DNA of 37,207 nt. It comes from JACCYI01 sp036389195 (GTDB lineage Bacteria > Actinomycetota > Thermoleophilia > Solirubrobacterales > Solirubrobacteraceae). The stretch spans positions 1 to 37,207 of the forward strand of contig DASVQH010000354.1 in the NCBI GenBank assembly GCA_036389195.1. Direction: 5' to 3'. Below, piece after piece: positions 1 to 8,050 of this stretch. Every line of letters starts with the position of its first letter. The stretch's first letter is position 1. The translations under genes and the position numbers were made by a program. Below the pieces are notes generated by a model. That model was not told the DNA's origin. It did no database searches and worked only from the letters and a program-made list of their open reading frames with translations.

Positions 1-1
1 C

Positions 2-859
2 GCGGCCGTGGCGCTCCCGCTCGGCGTGATGCTGCTCGGGCCCGACGAGGTGCCGGTGGCGAGCCTCATCTCGATCGGCTCGCTGTTCGCGGGGGCGTCC
101 ATCGGCGGGTGGCTCGTGCGCGGCCGCCTCGCCGCGGCGGCCGCCTCCCGGGCCGAGATCGCCGCGCTCGAGGCTCGCCGCCGCGAGGTCGAGGCGCGGG
201 CCGCCGCGGAGGCGCGGGCCCGTCTGGCGCGGGACATCCACGACGCCTGCGGCCACGCGGTCGTCCTGGTGGCCCTGCAGGCGGAGACGGCGCGCGCGCT
301 GACGAAGACGGACACGGCGCGGGCCGGCGCGGCGATCGGCGTGGCGCGAGACGGCCTCGAAGCCGCCCTCGGGGAGCTCGAGCGGCTGGCCGCGGTGACG
401 CCGGGCCGGCGCCTCCCGGGGTTGGCGGAGCTCGCGCCGCTGGTCGACCGCCTCCGCGACGCGGACGTCGACGCGCAGCTCGCGCTCGACGTCTCAGGGC
501 CCGTCGACGCCGCGCTGGGGCACGCCGTCTACCGGCTGGCCCAGGAAGCGCTCACGAACGCCGCCAAGCACGCCGCCGGCGGGGCCGTCGCCGTCACGGT
601 TCGCACACGGGCCGAACGGCTCGAGGTGTCCGTGCGCAACGGGCCCGGCCGCTCGCTCGCCGTCGCGCCCGGCGGGCACGGGCTGCGGGCGATGCGCGAG
701 CGCGTCGCGGCGCTGGGCGGCGCCGTCCGCGCGGGGAAGGACGCGTCGGGTGGCTGGACCGTCACCGGGACGTTCCCCCTCCGTCCGCCGGGAGGAACCA
801 CCCATAGGGTCCGGGCGGGCTCCCCGTCCGTCGCATCGGCCGGTAGTGCTCGTCGGTGA
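2..859 (+). CDS. Sensor histidine kinase, HisKA_3 type (5' truncated)
   Basis: C-terminal part of a NarL/DesK-type sensor kinase, which phosphorylates a response regulator. The frame is open to the window edge; the first possible in-window start is GTG at 8, giving 283 residues, so the real N-terminus probably lies outside. Seen from that GTG: a hydrophobic stretch (about 18-37), a charged coiled linker, the phospho-acceptor helix with RDIHD (His78), the HATPase N-box QEALTNAAKHA (about 177-187) and the G2-type GGHGLRAMRERV (about 222). The usual D-N-G-x-G box reads R-N-G-P-G, so the first Asp is absent. The last 98 bases overlap the converging LuxR gene, and the tail after the FPL strand looks like read-through of the other gene's antisense. 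No cognate receiver-domain gene is visible. Confidence 0.85.
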   Translation, partial: AAVALPLGVMLLGPDEVPVASLISIGSLFAGASIGGWLVRGRLAAAAASRAEIAALEARRREVEARAAAEARARLARDIHDACGHAVVLVALQAETARALTKTDTARAGAAIGVARDGLEAALGELERLAAVTPGRRLPGLAELAPLVDRLRDADVDAQLALDVSGPVDAALGHAVYRLAQEALTNAAKHAAGGAVAVTVRTRAERLEVSVRNGPGRSLAVAPGGHGLRAMRERVAALGGAVRAGKDASGGWTVTGTFPLRPPGGTTHRVRAGSPSVASAGSARR

Positions 860-1880
860 GGAGCGCGGCGAGCTCCCCGCGGCTGGTCACGCCGGCCTTG
901 GCGAACGCCGCCTTGAGGTGGTCCTGGACCGTGTAGAGCGAGATGCCCAGCGCCCGGGCGATCTGCTTGCTGGGCAGGCCCCGGAGGACGTAGGCGAGCA
1001 CCTCGCGCTCGCGTGGCGTGAAGCCGTACGCGGCGACGATGACGTCGGCCAGCTCGGCCGGGCGCGCGCGTTCGATCACGATCACGTTGCCGCCGAGCGG
1101 GTTGGACGAGCCGTGGAGGACGAGCCACCCGCCGTCCCGCGCTCGCAGCCGGGAACGGACGAGCGCGTCGGCCCGCCCGGCGGCCGCCGCGCTCGTGCGC
1201 GCGTGCAGGGCGCGGACGGCGCTCCGGGCCTGCGAGGGGTCGGCCAGATCCCCGAGGTGGCGTTCGGCCGGCCCGGTCGCGGACACGATCTCGCCGTCCG
1301 CGTCGAGGAGGAGCACGCCCGGGCCGTCCGGCACCTCGTGGGGCTCCTCGGTCGCCCGGCGCAGGACCGTCAAGCGGACCGCTTCGCCGAGCAGCGGCGC
1401 GATGGCCCGGACCGCGGTGATCTCGGCGGCCGGGAAGGGGCCGGCGGCCGCCTGCCGGTACAGGGTGACGGTGCCCCAGCACGAGTCGCCGTCGAGGAGG
1501 CCGGCGCGCAGCTCGTCGCCCATCCCGAGCGGCTGGAGGAGCTCGCGGTGGCGCCGGCTCCGCTCGGGGTGCCCGCCGGTGGCCGCGTGCAGCGTGGCGA
1601 CGGGCACGTCACCGCTCGCGAGGTCGGCGTACTTGTTGACGTCGTCGTCGTGCCATTCGTTCTCGTGGACGAACCGCTCGTCGGCCGGGTTCTTGTCGCG
1701 GCCGACGACGACGCAGCTCGTCGCGAGCAGCGACGACGGATCGGTCGTGTGCCACGCCGCGAACGCGTAGCCGACATGCCGCCGCAGCCGCCGGTCGGTC
1801 TCGCGGAAGACGTCCTCGACGTCGGCGGCCCGCGACGCGGCCCTGACCACGTCGCAGCGGAGCCGTTCGAGGTCGTTCAT
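762..1880 (-). CDS. GAF-like / LuxR-family transcriptional regulator
   Basis: DNA-binding regulator of 372 residues. The C-terminus is a clear LuxR helix-turn-helix: FTPREREVLAYVLRGLPSKQIA, then LGISLYTVQDHLKAAFAKAG. The N-terminal 200 residues look GAF-like (alternating strands, GDSCWGTVTLYR, then FPAAEITAVRAIAPLLGEAV), followed by a short PAS-like segment (LLLDADGEIVSATGPAE). There is no receiver domain with an acceptor Asp, so it is probably a one-component sensor rather than a phosphorelay partner. The ATG at 1880 (MNDLERLRC) was chosen because the first 41 residues of the longer frame are low-complexity and overlap the promoter of the divergent efflux gene. The 3' end overlaps the histidine kinase by 98 bases. 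It may control the divergent pump at 1992; that is inference from position. Confidence 0.82.
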   Translation of the reverse strand: MNDLERLRCDVVRAASRAADVEDVFRETDRRLRRHVGYAFAAWHTTDPSSLLATSCVVVGRDKNPADERFVHENEWHDDDVNKYADLASGDVPVATLHAATGGHPERSRRHRELLQPLGMGDELRAGLLDGDSCWGTVTLYRQAAAGPFPAAEITAVRAIAPLLGEAVRLTVLRRATEEPHEVPDGPGVLLLDADGEIVSATGPAERHLGDLADPSQARSAVRALHARTSAAAAGRADALVRSRLRARDGGWLVLHGSSNPLGGNVIVIERARPAELADVIVAAYGFTPREREVLAYVLRGLPSKQIARALGISLYTVQDHLKAAFAKAGVTSRGELAALLTDEHYRPMRRTGSPPGPYGWFLPADGGGTSR

Positions 1881-1991
1881 CCGTCGTGCCGGGTCGGGAT
1901 CTCGTCGCCGCCATCCCAGCTTCTGGGGATGGTCCGGCGCCCCTCGGTACCCGACGCTGCTCGGACGAGCCGTCGACCTGCTGGAGGGAGC

Positions 1992-3404
1992 ATGACCCCG
2001 CACAAGTCCCGCGCCGTTCTGGCCGTCACCGGAGCTGCGCTGTTCATGATCACGCTGGACAACCTGATCGTGATCTCGGCGCTGCCGGCGATCGGACGCG
2101 GTCTCACCGCCTCGCTGACGGAGCTCGAGTGGGTGGTCAACGCCTACGTGCTCGCGTTCGCCGTGCTGATCCTGACCGGGGCGGCGATCGGGGAGCGCTT
2201 CGGGCGCCGCCGGGTCTTCGTCGCAGGGCTGGCGGTGTTCGTGCTGGGCTCGGCCGCGGGCGGCCTGGCCGGGACCGCAGGGAGCCTCGTCGCCGCGCGC
2301 GCGGTCCAGGGCGTCGGGGCCGCGCTGCTCATGCCGCTGACGCTAACACTGCTGATCGCCGCCTTTCCACTCGAGCGGCGAGCGCGAGCGCTCGGAGTCT
2401 GGTCGGCGATCTCCGGCCTCGGCGTCGCGCTCGGCCCGGTCGGCGGCGGGCTGCTCACGACGGGCCTCTCGTGGCACTGGATCTTCTGGGTCAACGTCCC
2501 GGTGGGCGGCGCGGCGATGCTCGCGGCGCCACGCGTGCTCGACGACGGCCGGGGCCGGCGCGAACCGCTCGATCTCGTCGGGCTCGGCCTGGCGAGCGCC
2601 GGGCTGCTCGCCGTCGTCTGGAGCACGACGCGCGGCAACGTCGTCGGCTGGACCGCGCCCGTGACCGTCGCCGGCTACCTGGCCGGCGCGGGGCTGCTGA
2701 CCGCCTTCGTGCGGTGGGAGCGCCGCGCCGGCCACCCGATGCTCCCGCTGCGGCTGTTCGAGGCGCGCGCGTTCTCGACCGCCAACGCCGCGGGCTTCCT
2801 GCTGCACTTCGCGATGTTCGGGGCGTTCTTCGCGACGATCGAGTTCCTGACCCACGTCCGCGCGGAGGGCCCGATCGGCGCCGGCCTGTGGACGCTGCCG
2901 TGGACCGTCATGCCGCTGCTCGTCTCCGCGCGCGCCGGGCGGCTCGGACAGCGCCGTTCCCCCGCGGCGGTGGCCGCCGGCGGCCTGGGCCTGATCGCCG
3001 CGGGTGCCCTCGCGCTCGCCGCGGCGATCGGACCGAGCACCGCGCCGGCCGCGCTCGCCCCCGGCCTCCTGGCCGTCGGCGTCGGCGTCGGTCTGGTCCT
3101 GCCGAACGTGGCGGCGCTCGCGATGGGCTCCGTCCCCGCGCCGGACGTCGGCAAGGCGAGCGGGACGCTCAACACCGCTCGCCAGCTCGGCGCGGTCTTC
3201 GGTCTCGCCGTGGCGGTCGCGGTCGTGGAGACGGCCGGTCCCGGCGCCGGTCCTCTGTCCGAGCAGCTTCGGGTGGCAGCGGCGGCGGCAGGCTTCGCCG
3301 CGCTTGTCGGCGGGGTGCTGCTCGCTGGGGTCCGCCCCGCCCGCTCGCGGCGCGTCGCCGTGCCCCGCCGGGTCGCCGCGGCCGCCGACGAGGCGATCCG
3401 ATGA
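1992..3404 (+). CDS. MFS drug transporter, DHA2 (EmrB/QacA) family
   Basis: Proton-driven efflux protein of the inner membrane, 470 residues, the usual length for a 14-helix DHA2 pump. Visible: first helix with LDNLIVISALPAIGRGL (motif D1-like), WVVNAYVLAFAVLILTGAAIGERFGRRRVFVAGL (motif A, GERFGRRR), and AISGLGVALGPVGGGLL (motif C, the antiporter signature). The ATG at 1992 is preceded by GGAGGGAG, a strong ribosome-binding site. The stop overlaps the ATG of the next gene by four bases (ATGA), so pump and hydrolase are translated together. The substrate cannot be read from the sequence. The divergent LuxR-type gene at 1880 is a candidate regulator. Confidence 0.9.
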   Translation: MTPHKSRAVLAVTGAALFMITLDNLIVISALPAIGRGLTASLTELEWVVNAYVLAFAVLILTGAAIGERFGRRRVFVAGLAVFVLGSAAGGLAGTAGSLVAARAVQGVGAALLMPLTLTLLIAAFPLERRARALGVWSAISGLGVALGPVGGGLLTTGLSWHWIFWVNVPVGGAAMLAAPRVLDDGRGRREPLDLVGLGLASAGLLAVVWSTTRGNVVGWTAPVTVAGYLAGAGLLTAFVRWERRAGHPMLPLRLFEARAFSTANAAGFLLHFAMFGAFFATIEFLTHVRAEGPIGAGLWTLPWTVMPLLVSARAGRLGQRRSPAAVAAGGLGLIAAGALALAAAIGPSTAPAALAPGLLAVGVGVGLVLPNVAALAMGSVPAPDVGKASGTLNTARQLGAVFGLAVAVAVVETAGPGAGPLSEQLRVAAAAAGFAALVGGVLLAGVRPARSRRVAVPRRVAAAADEAIR

Positions 3405-4333
3405 CCGCGCTGCCCCCGGACGTCCGCGCGCTGCTGACCGCCTGGGCGGCCCGGCCCGCCCCGGCGGTGGGTGGCCTCACGCCACAGCGGGTCCGAGACG
3501 ACGAGCTGGACGTGCTCGCCCTGCAGCGACCGCCCGCCGCCCTTCGCTCCGTCGAGGACGTCGAAGTGCCGGGAGCAGCCGGGCCGCTGGCCGCACGCCT
3601 CTACCGGCCCCGCGAAGGTCGCCTTCCGGCCATGCTGTTCCTGCACGGCGGCGGCTTCGTGATCGGACGCGACGGCTACGACGCCCCGCTGCGCGACCTG
3701 GCCGAAGCCGGCGACTGCCTGCTGGTCGCGCCCGGGCTGCGCCTCGCACCCGAGCATCCGTTCCCGGCCGCCGTCGACGACGCGCTCGCGGTCGCCCGGT
3801 GGCTGGCGCGGTCGGCTCCGTCGCTCGGAGCGGCGTCGGTCTCGCCGGGCGTCGGCGGCGACAGCTCAGGCGGCAACCTCGCCGCGGTGACGACGCTGGC
3901 GCTGACGCGCGACCGCATCCGGCCGACGTTCCAGCTCTTGATCTACCCGATGCTCGACGCCACCGCGAGCTCGCCGTCCTACGACGAGTTCGCCAGCGGG
4001 TTCGGCTTCTCGAGCGACAAGGCGCGCTGGTACTTCGATCAGTACCTCTCGGGCGGAACGGACCGCCGCGACCCGCGGGTCTCACCGCTGTTCGCCGGCG
4101 ACGTCGCCGGCCTCCCGCCGACGCTGATCGCCACCGCCGAGGCCGACCCGCTGCGCGACGACGGCGAGCGCTACGCCGAGCGTCTCGCCGGCGCCGGCGT
4201 CGAGGTCGAACGCCGGCGCTACCCGGGCATGATCCACGGCTTCTTCCAGATGACGGGCGCGCTCGAGGGGGCGCGAACGCTCAACCACGACCTCGGCGCC
4301 TGGATCCGCGCCCGTTCGGGACGGCCCCGGTGA
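3401..4333 (+). CDS. Alpha/beta hydrolase, hormone-sensitive lipase (HSL) family
   Basis: Carboxylesterase-type hydrolase, 310 residues. The HSL signature is complete: oxyanion-hole HGGG (82-85), nucleophile elbow GDSSGG with Ser155, catalytic Asp in AEADPLRDDG (about 249) and His in GMIHGF (279). Just before RLAPEHPFPAA the family usually has a V-D-Y or S-V-D-Y strand; here it reads V-A-P-G-L, an unusual substitution next to the active site. The start is translationally coupled (ATGA overlap) to the DHA2 pump, so the enzyme may modify or detoxify what the pump exports; that is inference. The substrate is unknown. Confidence 0.88.
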   Translation: MTALPPDVRALLTAWAARPAPAVGGLTPQRVRDDELDVLALQRPPAALRSVEDVEVPGAAGPLAARLYRPREGRLPAMLFLHGGGFVIGRDGYDAPLRDLAEAGDCLLVAPGLRLAPEHPFPAAVDDALAVARWLARSAPSLGAASVSPGVGGDSSGGNLAAVTTLALTRDRIRPTFQLLIYPMLDATASSPSYDEFASGFGFSSDKARWYFDQYLSGGTDRRDPRVSPLFAGDVAGLPPTLIATAEADPLRDDGERYAERLAGAGVEVERRRYPGMIHGFFQMTGALEGARTLNHDLGAWIRARSGRPR

Positions 4334-4351
4334 GTCGCCGCCGGTCCCGGC

Positions 4352-4357
4352 CATACT
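4352..4357 (+). promoter_or_regulatory. Possible -10 box of a leaderless promoter
   Basis: CATACT lies seven bases before the GTG of the lyase gene and there is no Shine-Dalgarno sequence there. This spacing is typical of leaderless actinobacterial transcripts. No convincing -35 box is seen. Confidence 0.35.
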
Positions 4358-4364
4358 GCTGCGC

Positions 4365-5774
4365 GTGCCGGTCACCGTCAGCAGCCGCGCGGACCTGACG
4401 CTCGACGCCTTCCGCCGCGTGGCGTGGGAGGGCGAGGCGGTCGCCCTCGGCGCGGGGGTCGAGGCGCGGATGGACCGCAGCCGGGCGGCCTTCGAGCGCT
4501 TCGTCGCGGCGCGGGTGGCCGAGGACCCGGGCGCGCTCCTGTACGGCGTGACCACGGGGCCTGGCGACGCGGGCGGCGCGGTGATCTCCGACCGCGCCCG
4601 CGAGACCCGGCCGGCGGGCCTCTGGACGGCGGCCTCGTTCGGCGAGCCGCTGCCCGAACGGGTCGTGCGCGGGATCGCCTTCGCGCGGCTGGCCAACTTC
4701 GTCGGCGGGCACGCCGCGGTGCGTCCCGCGCTGGCGGCGGCGGTCGCGGCCATGCTCGACGGCGATCCGCTGCCGGTCGTCCCGGCCCGCGGGAACGGCA
4801 GCTCGGGCGAGATCGCCGCCCTCGGCCATCTGTTCGGCGAGCTCGCCGAGCGGCTGGGGCTCGAGCCGCGCGAGAAGATGGCGCTCGTCAACGGCTCACC
4901 GGCCGCGGCGGCGCTGGTGGCCGACGCCGCACTGGCCGGTCGCGGCCGCACCGGCCTGGCCGAGCGCACGCTGGCGCTGTCGGTCGAGGCGCTGCGGGCG
5001 CCGCTCGACGCGTACGACCCCGAGCTCGCGCCGCTGTGGGGCGACGAGCACGAGGCGGCTGCGCTCGCGTCGCTGGGCGGCCTCCTCGCCGGCGGCGCAC
5101 CCGACCGGCTGCGTCACCAGTCCCCGGTCAGCTTCCGCGTGCTGCCCCGCGTGCTCGGCCGCGTCCGCGAGGCCGTGACCCACGCGGAGCAGACGGCGAC
5201 GCGCTCGCTCGCCTCGGTGACCGACAACCCGGTGTTCCTCGAACCGACCGCGGAGCGCCCCCTCGGTGCGTTCGTCTCCAACGGCGGCTTCCACAACGAT
5301 CGCGCGCACCCGGCGCTCGACGGGCTCGCGCACGCCTGGGCCGACCTGGCGTACGTCGCCCAGCGCCACGTCGACCAGCTCTTCCAGCATCCCGCGACCG
5401 CGGCATCGCTCAGCGATTCGTGGACGCTCAAGCCGCTGCACACGGTGGCCGCGGGCTATGCGGAGGAGGCGCGCACGCTGGCGCAGACCACCGTCCTCGG
5501 CGTCGGCGGCTTCGGGCAGGAGGACGTGACGTCGCCCGCCTTCCTGGCGTGGCGCAAGGCTCAGGGCGTCGGCGACTGCCTGGACCGCATCCTGGCGATC
5601 CTCGCCGCCCTCGCCTCGCACGTGCTCGGCGCCGGCGACCAGTCCCCGCCGCCGGCGCTCGCGGGCTTCCTGGAGGAGGTCCGCGCCGAATTCCCGCCGG
5701 TCCTGACCGCCCGCCCCCTCGCGCCGGACGCCGAGCGGCTGGCCGCGGCGTTCAGCGCCCGCGTCATGCGCTGA
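4365..5774 (+). CDS. Aromatic amino acid lyase (HAL/PAL) family protein with variant MIO triad
   Basis: 469 residues, close to HutH length (about 500). Family features seen: YGVTTGPG (Tyr60, aligning with YGVNTGFG), KMALVNGSPAAAALVAD (171-187), SVTDNPVFLE (284-293), SNGGFHNDRAHPALDGLA, and GFGQEDVTSPA (QED box). Active-site departures: the cofactor triad Ala-Ser-Gly that cyclises to MIO is Ser-Ser-Gly (146-148, in GNGSSGEIAALGH), and the catalytic Tyr of the family's YSxR motif is an Asp (APDRLRHQ, Arg250 kept). The Asn before xxTDNP is also replaced, by Ala. It therefore belongs to the fold, but whether it deaminates His, Phe or Tyr, or is active at all, cannot be told. No hut genes are nearby. 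Start GTG, probably leaderless. The 3' end overlaps the converging gene by 11 bases. Confidence 0.82.
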   Translation: MPVTVSSRADLTLDAFRRVAWEGEAVALGAGVEARMDRSRAAFERFVAARVAEDPGALLYGVTTGPGDAGGAVISDRARETRPAGLWTAASFGEPLPERVVRGIAFARLANFVGGHAAVRPALAAAVAAMLDGDPLPVVPARGNGSSGEIAALGHLFGELAERLGLEPREKMALVNGSPAAAALVADAALAGRGRTGLAERTLALSVEALRAPLDAYDPELAPLWGDEHEAAALASLGGLLAGGAPDRLRHQSPVSFRVLPRVLGRVREAVTHAEQTATRSLASVTDNPVFLEPTAERPLGAFVSNGGFHNDRAHPALDGLAHAWADLAYVAQRHVDQLFQHPATAASLSDSWTLKPLHTVAAGYAEEARTLAQTTVLGVGGFGQEDVTSPAFLAWRKAQGVGDCLDRILAILAALASHVLGAGDQSPPPALAGFLEEVRAEFPPVLTARPLAPDAERLAAAFSARVMR

Positions 5775-6378
5775 AGCGCCGCACCAGCCCCCGCACGCCG
5801 ACGAACGCCGCGCCCGCGGCGGCCACCCACGGCCCGCCGACGATGACCGGGTCGATCAGATGGTGGCGCCGGTCGGAGCGGCCGCGGCGCAACGAGCCGC
5901 TGGTGGAGAACTCGGAGAGCACGCCGGTCTGGGTGATCGGGTTGTCCGGGTGCAGCGTGGCGAACGACCGCAGGTGGGCGCCCCAGGCGTCGACCCGGTC
6001 GCCGGCGACGAGCAGCAGCCAGTGCCCGAGCCGGCCCTCGCTGTACCGGCGGTAGGCGAACCGCCGGATGGCCCCGGACGGCCCGTGCAGCGGCTGCGCG
6101 GTGCCGAACGCCGGTGTGACGAAGGCGTGCTCGACGGAGCGCTCGCGGCCCTCGGCGCCGGGCTGGCGGTCGGGGAAGCGCCAGTGCGCGCCGGTGACGT
6201 CCGGGGCGTAACGCAGCTTGGGGTACGACGGGCGGTCGGCCGGGTCGAGGTCCACGCCCCAGCCGGGGATCCGCGCCCGCAGCTGCTCCGGGGTCTCGCG
6301 CATCCGCGGCTGGTCGGAGACGTAGGCGATCGGGATGTCGTCCGCGCTGCTGGTGTCCGGATTGCTCTGGTCGGTCAT
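5764..6378 (-). CDS. Conserved hypothetical protein, partner of zinc alcohol dehydrogenase
   Basis: 204 residues, function unknown. The first 30 residues are acidic and probably disordered (MTDQSNPDTSSADDIP). The middle has a conserved-looking PGWGVDLDPADRPSYPKL and many aromatic and charged residues (HWRFPDRQPGAEGRERSVEHAF). Near the C-terminus there is one probable membrane helix (PVIVGGPWVAAAGAAFVGVRGLV) followed by basic residues. It starts 11 bases after the alcohol dehydrogenase stop, so the two are an operon. I recall such a protein beside this dehydrogenase type in other actinobacteria; that is memory, not a search. The ATG at 6378 was chosen because the frame upstream is antisense to the dehydrogenase. 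Confidence 0.72.
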   Translation of the reverse strand: MTDQSNPDTSSADDIPIAYVSDQPRMRETPEQLRARIPGWGVDLDPADRPSYPKLRYAPDVTGAHWRFPDRQPGAEGRERSVEHAFVTPAFGTAQPLHGPSGAIRRFAYRRYSEGRLGHWLLLVAGDRVDAWGAHLRSFATLHPDNPITQTGVLSEFSTSGSLRRGRSDRRHHLIDPVIVGGPWVAAAGAAFVGVRGLVRRFSA

Positions 6379-6389
6379 CGTCGGCTCCC

Positions 6390-7538
6390 CTAGGACGCGC
6401 TGGGCAGGATCAGCGGCTTGATGCAGCCGTCGAGCTTCGCCGAGAACACGTGGTACGCCTCGGAGATGTGCTCCAGCGGGAACCGGTGGGTCACCATGTC
6501 CCGCGGGGTGAGGTGGCCGTTGCGGACGTGCTCGAACATCCGCGGCCACTGGCGCTTCACCGGCGTCTGGTTCATCCGCAGGGTCAGGCCCTTGTTCAGC
6601 GCGTCGCCGAACTTGACCGCCATGGGGATCGGCCCGTAGGCGCCCACCACGGAGACGGTGCCGCCCTTGCGCGCGACGTCGATCGCCCAGTTGAGCGCGA
6701 TCGGCGAGCCGCCCTGGAGCTTGAACTTCGCGGCCGCCATGTGCTGCAGGCAGCTGCCGTCGGCCTCGGCGCCCACCGCCTCGATGACGACGTCGGCGCC
6801 CAGGTAGTCGGTCTGCTTCTTGAGCTCGACCACGATGTCGTCGTGCTCGTCGTAGTCGAGCGTTTCGGCGTGGGTCATGGTCCGCGCCTTCTCCAGCCGC
6901 TCGGCCAGGTGGTCGACGACGATGACCCGACCGGCCCCCATCAGCCACGCGGACTGGGCGGCGATCAGCCCGACCGGTCCGGCGCCGAAGACGACCACCG
7001 TGTCGCCCTCGGCGATCTCGCCGAGCTGGGCGCCGAAGTACCCCGTCGCGGCGGCGTCGGTGAGCAGCACGGCGTCCTCGTCGTGCATCCACTCGGGGAT
7101 CTTCACGGGGCCGACGTCGGCGAAGGGCACCCGCACGTACTCCGCCTGGCCGCCGTCGTAGCCGCCGGTGGTGTGCGAGTAGCCGTAGATCCCGCCCACC
7201 GCGGTGGCGTTGGCGTTCACGTTGTGGCAGTTGCTGTACAGGCCGCGGGAGCAGTACCAGCAGCTCCCGCAGAAGATGTTGAACGGCACCATCACCCGGT
7301 CACCGACCTGCAGGTTCTGCACCGACGGCCCGATCTCGTCGACCAGGCCGATGAACTCGTGCCCGAACGTGTGGCCGATGCGGGTGTCCGGCATCATCCC
7401 GTGGTAGAGGTGCAGGTCGGAGCCGCAGATCGCGGCCAGCTGCACGCGGACGATCGCGTCGTTGGGGTGCTCGATGCGTGGCTTGTCCTTCTCCTCGACC
7501 CGCAGCTTGTACGGGCCGCGATACGTCATCGCGCGCAA
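6390..7538 (-). CDS. Zinc-dependent alcohol dehydrogenase (FdhA-like)
   Basis: Medium-chain dehydrogenase, 382 residues, NAD(P)-dependent oxidation of an alcohol or aldehyde adduct. Seen: catalytic-zinc motif ICGSDLHLYHG, GHEFIGLVDEIG, structural-zinc cysteines in FCGSCWYCSRGLYSNC, and a Rossmann fold beginning VVVFGAGPVGLIAAQSA, with VVDH suggesting NAD. The extended C-terminal region and the N-terminal DTRIGHTFGHEF resemble glutathione-independent formaldehyde dehydrogenases. The TTG at 7538 is preferred to the ATG at 7529 because GGAGG sits five bases before the TTG. It leads a two-gene minus-strand operon. Formaldehyde as substrate is a family-based guess. Confidence 0.88.
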   Translation of the reverse strand: MRAMTYRGPYKLRVEEKDKPRIEHPNDAIVRVQLAAICGSDLHLYHGMMPDTRIGHTFGHEFIGLVDEIGPSVQNLQVGDRVMVPFNIFCGSCWYCSRGLYSNCHNVNANATAVGGIYGYSHTTGGYDGGQAEYVRVPFADVGPVKIPEWMHDEDAVLLTDAAATGYFGAQLGEIAEGDTVVVFGAGPVGLIAAQSAWLMGAGRVIVVDHLAERLEKARTMTHAETLDYDEHDDIVVELKKQTDYLGADVVIEAVGAEADGSCLQHMAAAKFKLQGGSPIALNWAIDVARKGGTVSVVGAYGPIPMAVKFGDALNKGLTLRMNQTPVKRQWPRMFEHVRNGHLTPRDMVTHRFPLEHISEAYHVFSAKLDGCIKPLILPSAS

Positions 7539-7610
7539 TGGTGCCTCCGGGGCAAGGGGATGAGGGTGAGGAGCTTCCCGGCCGCGGACGCACGGAAACG
7601 CGTGGCGCGC

Positions 7611-7967
7611 TCAGTCTGATCCCAGGCTCTTCGACCGCACGACCGGGGCGTTGCGGGAACCTTCGATGAGATCGCTGACGAAGCGGAACCGGCGGGCGGG
7701 ACGCACGATCTCCGGGAGCGGCCACACCCCGACGCTCAGCACCACCTCGCCGCCGATCCTCGTCGCGAAGATGTCGAGGCGATACGGCAAGCCGGTGGCG
7801 TCGTCGACCGCCGTCCCGACGGACCACCCGGGCCCGCCGGCCCGGGCGTCGCCGTACCGGCGCAGCGCTTCCGCGCCCGACGGCACGTCGAGTCCGTCCA
7901 GGGTGCGTTGGGCGATCTCCGCCCGCGCGCTCGCCGACAGGCGTGCCGGCTCAGCGCGGGAGGGCAC
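7611..7967 (-). CDS. Small hypothetical protein
   Basis: 118 residues if begun at GTG 7967, which has GAGGA about six bases upstream. The frame is open to a TTG at 8054 overlapping the kinase stop, but those extra residues are arginine-rich and unlike protein. The body looks real: DGLDVPSGAEALRRYGDA, then YRLDIFATRIGGEVVLSVGVWPLPE, a regular strand pattern. A different-frame ATG at 8041 has a good Shine-Dalgarno (GAGGAG), but its frame becomes low-complexity. A frameshift near 7980 joining the two cannot be excluded. No family recognised. It follows the kinase on the same strand. Confidence 0.55.
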   Translation of the reverse strand: MPSRAEPARLSASARAEIAQRTLDGLDVPSGAEALRRYGDARAGGPGWSVGTAVDDATGLPYRLDIFATRIGGEVVLSVGVWPLPEIVRPARRFRFVSDLIEGSRNAPVVRSKSLGSD

Positions 7968-8050
7968 CCCGGTCCTCGGGGTGCTGCGACGCCCTCGCGC
8001 TGACCGCTGGATCCGCCATCGCCGGTGAATCCAAGCACCATCGCCTCTCC

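Noticed and set aside
750..1991. Extension of the DHA2 pump frame upstream to 750
   Set aside because: This stretch is antisense to the LuxR-type gene, and the ATG at 1992 has a strong ribosome-binding site and begins the first membrane helix.
7736..8041. Frame from ATG 8041 with a good Shine-Dalgarno sequence
   Set aside because: After the first dozen residues it becomes Arg/Pro/Ser low-complexity sequence, whereas another frame there is protein-like; kept only as a possible frameshift note.
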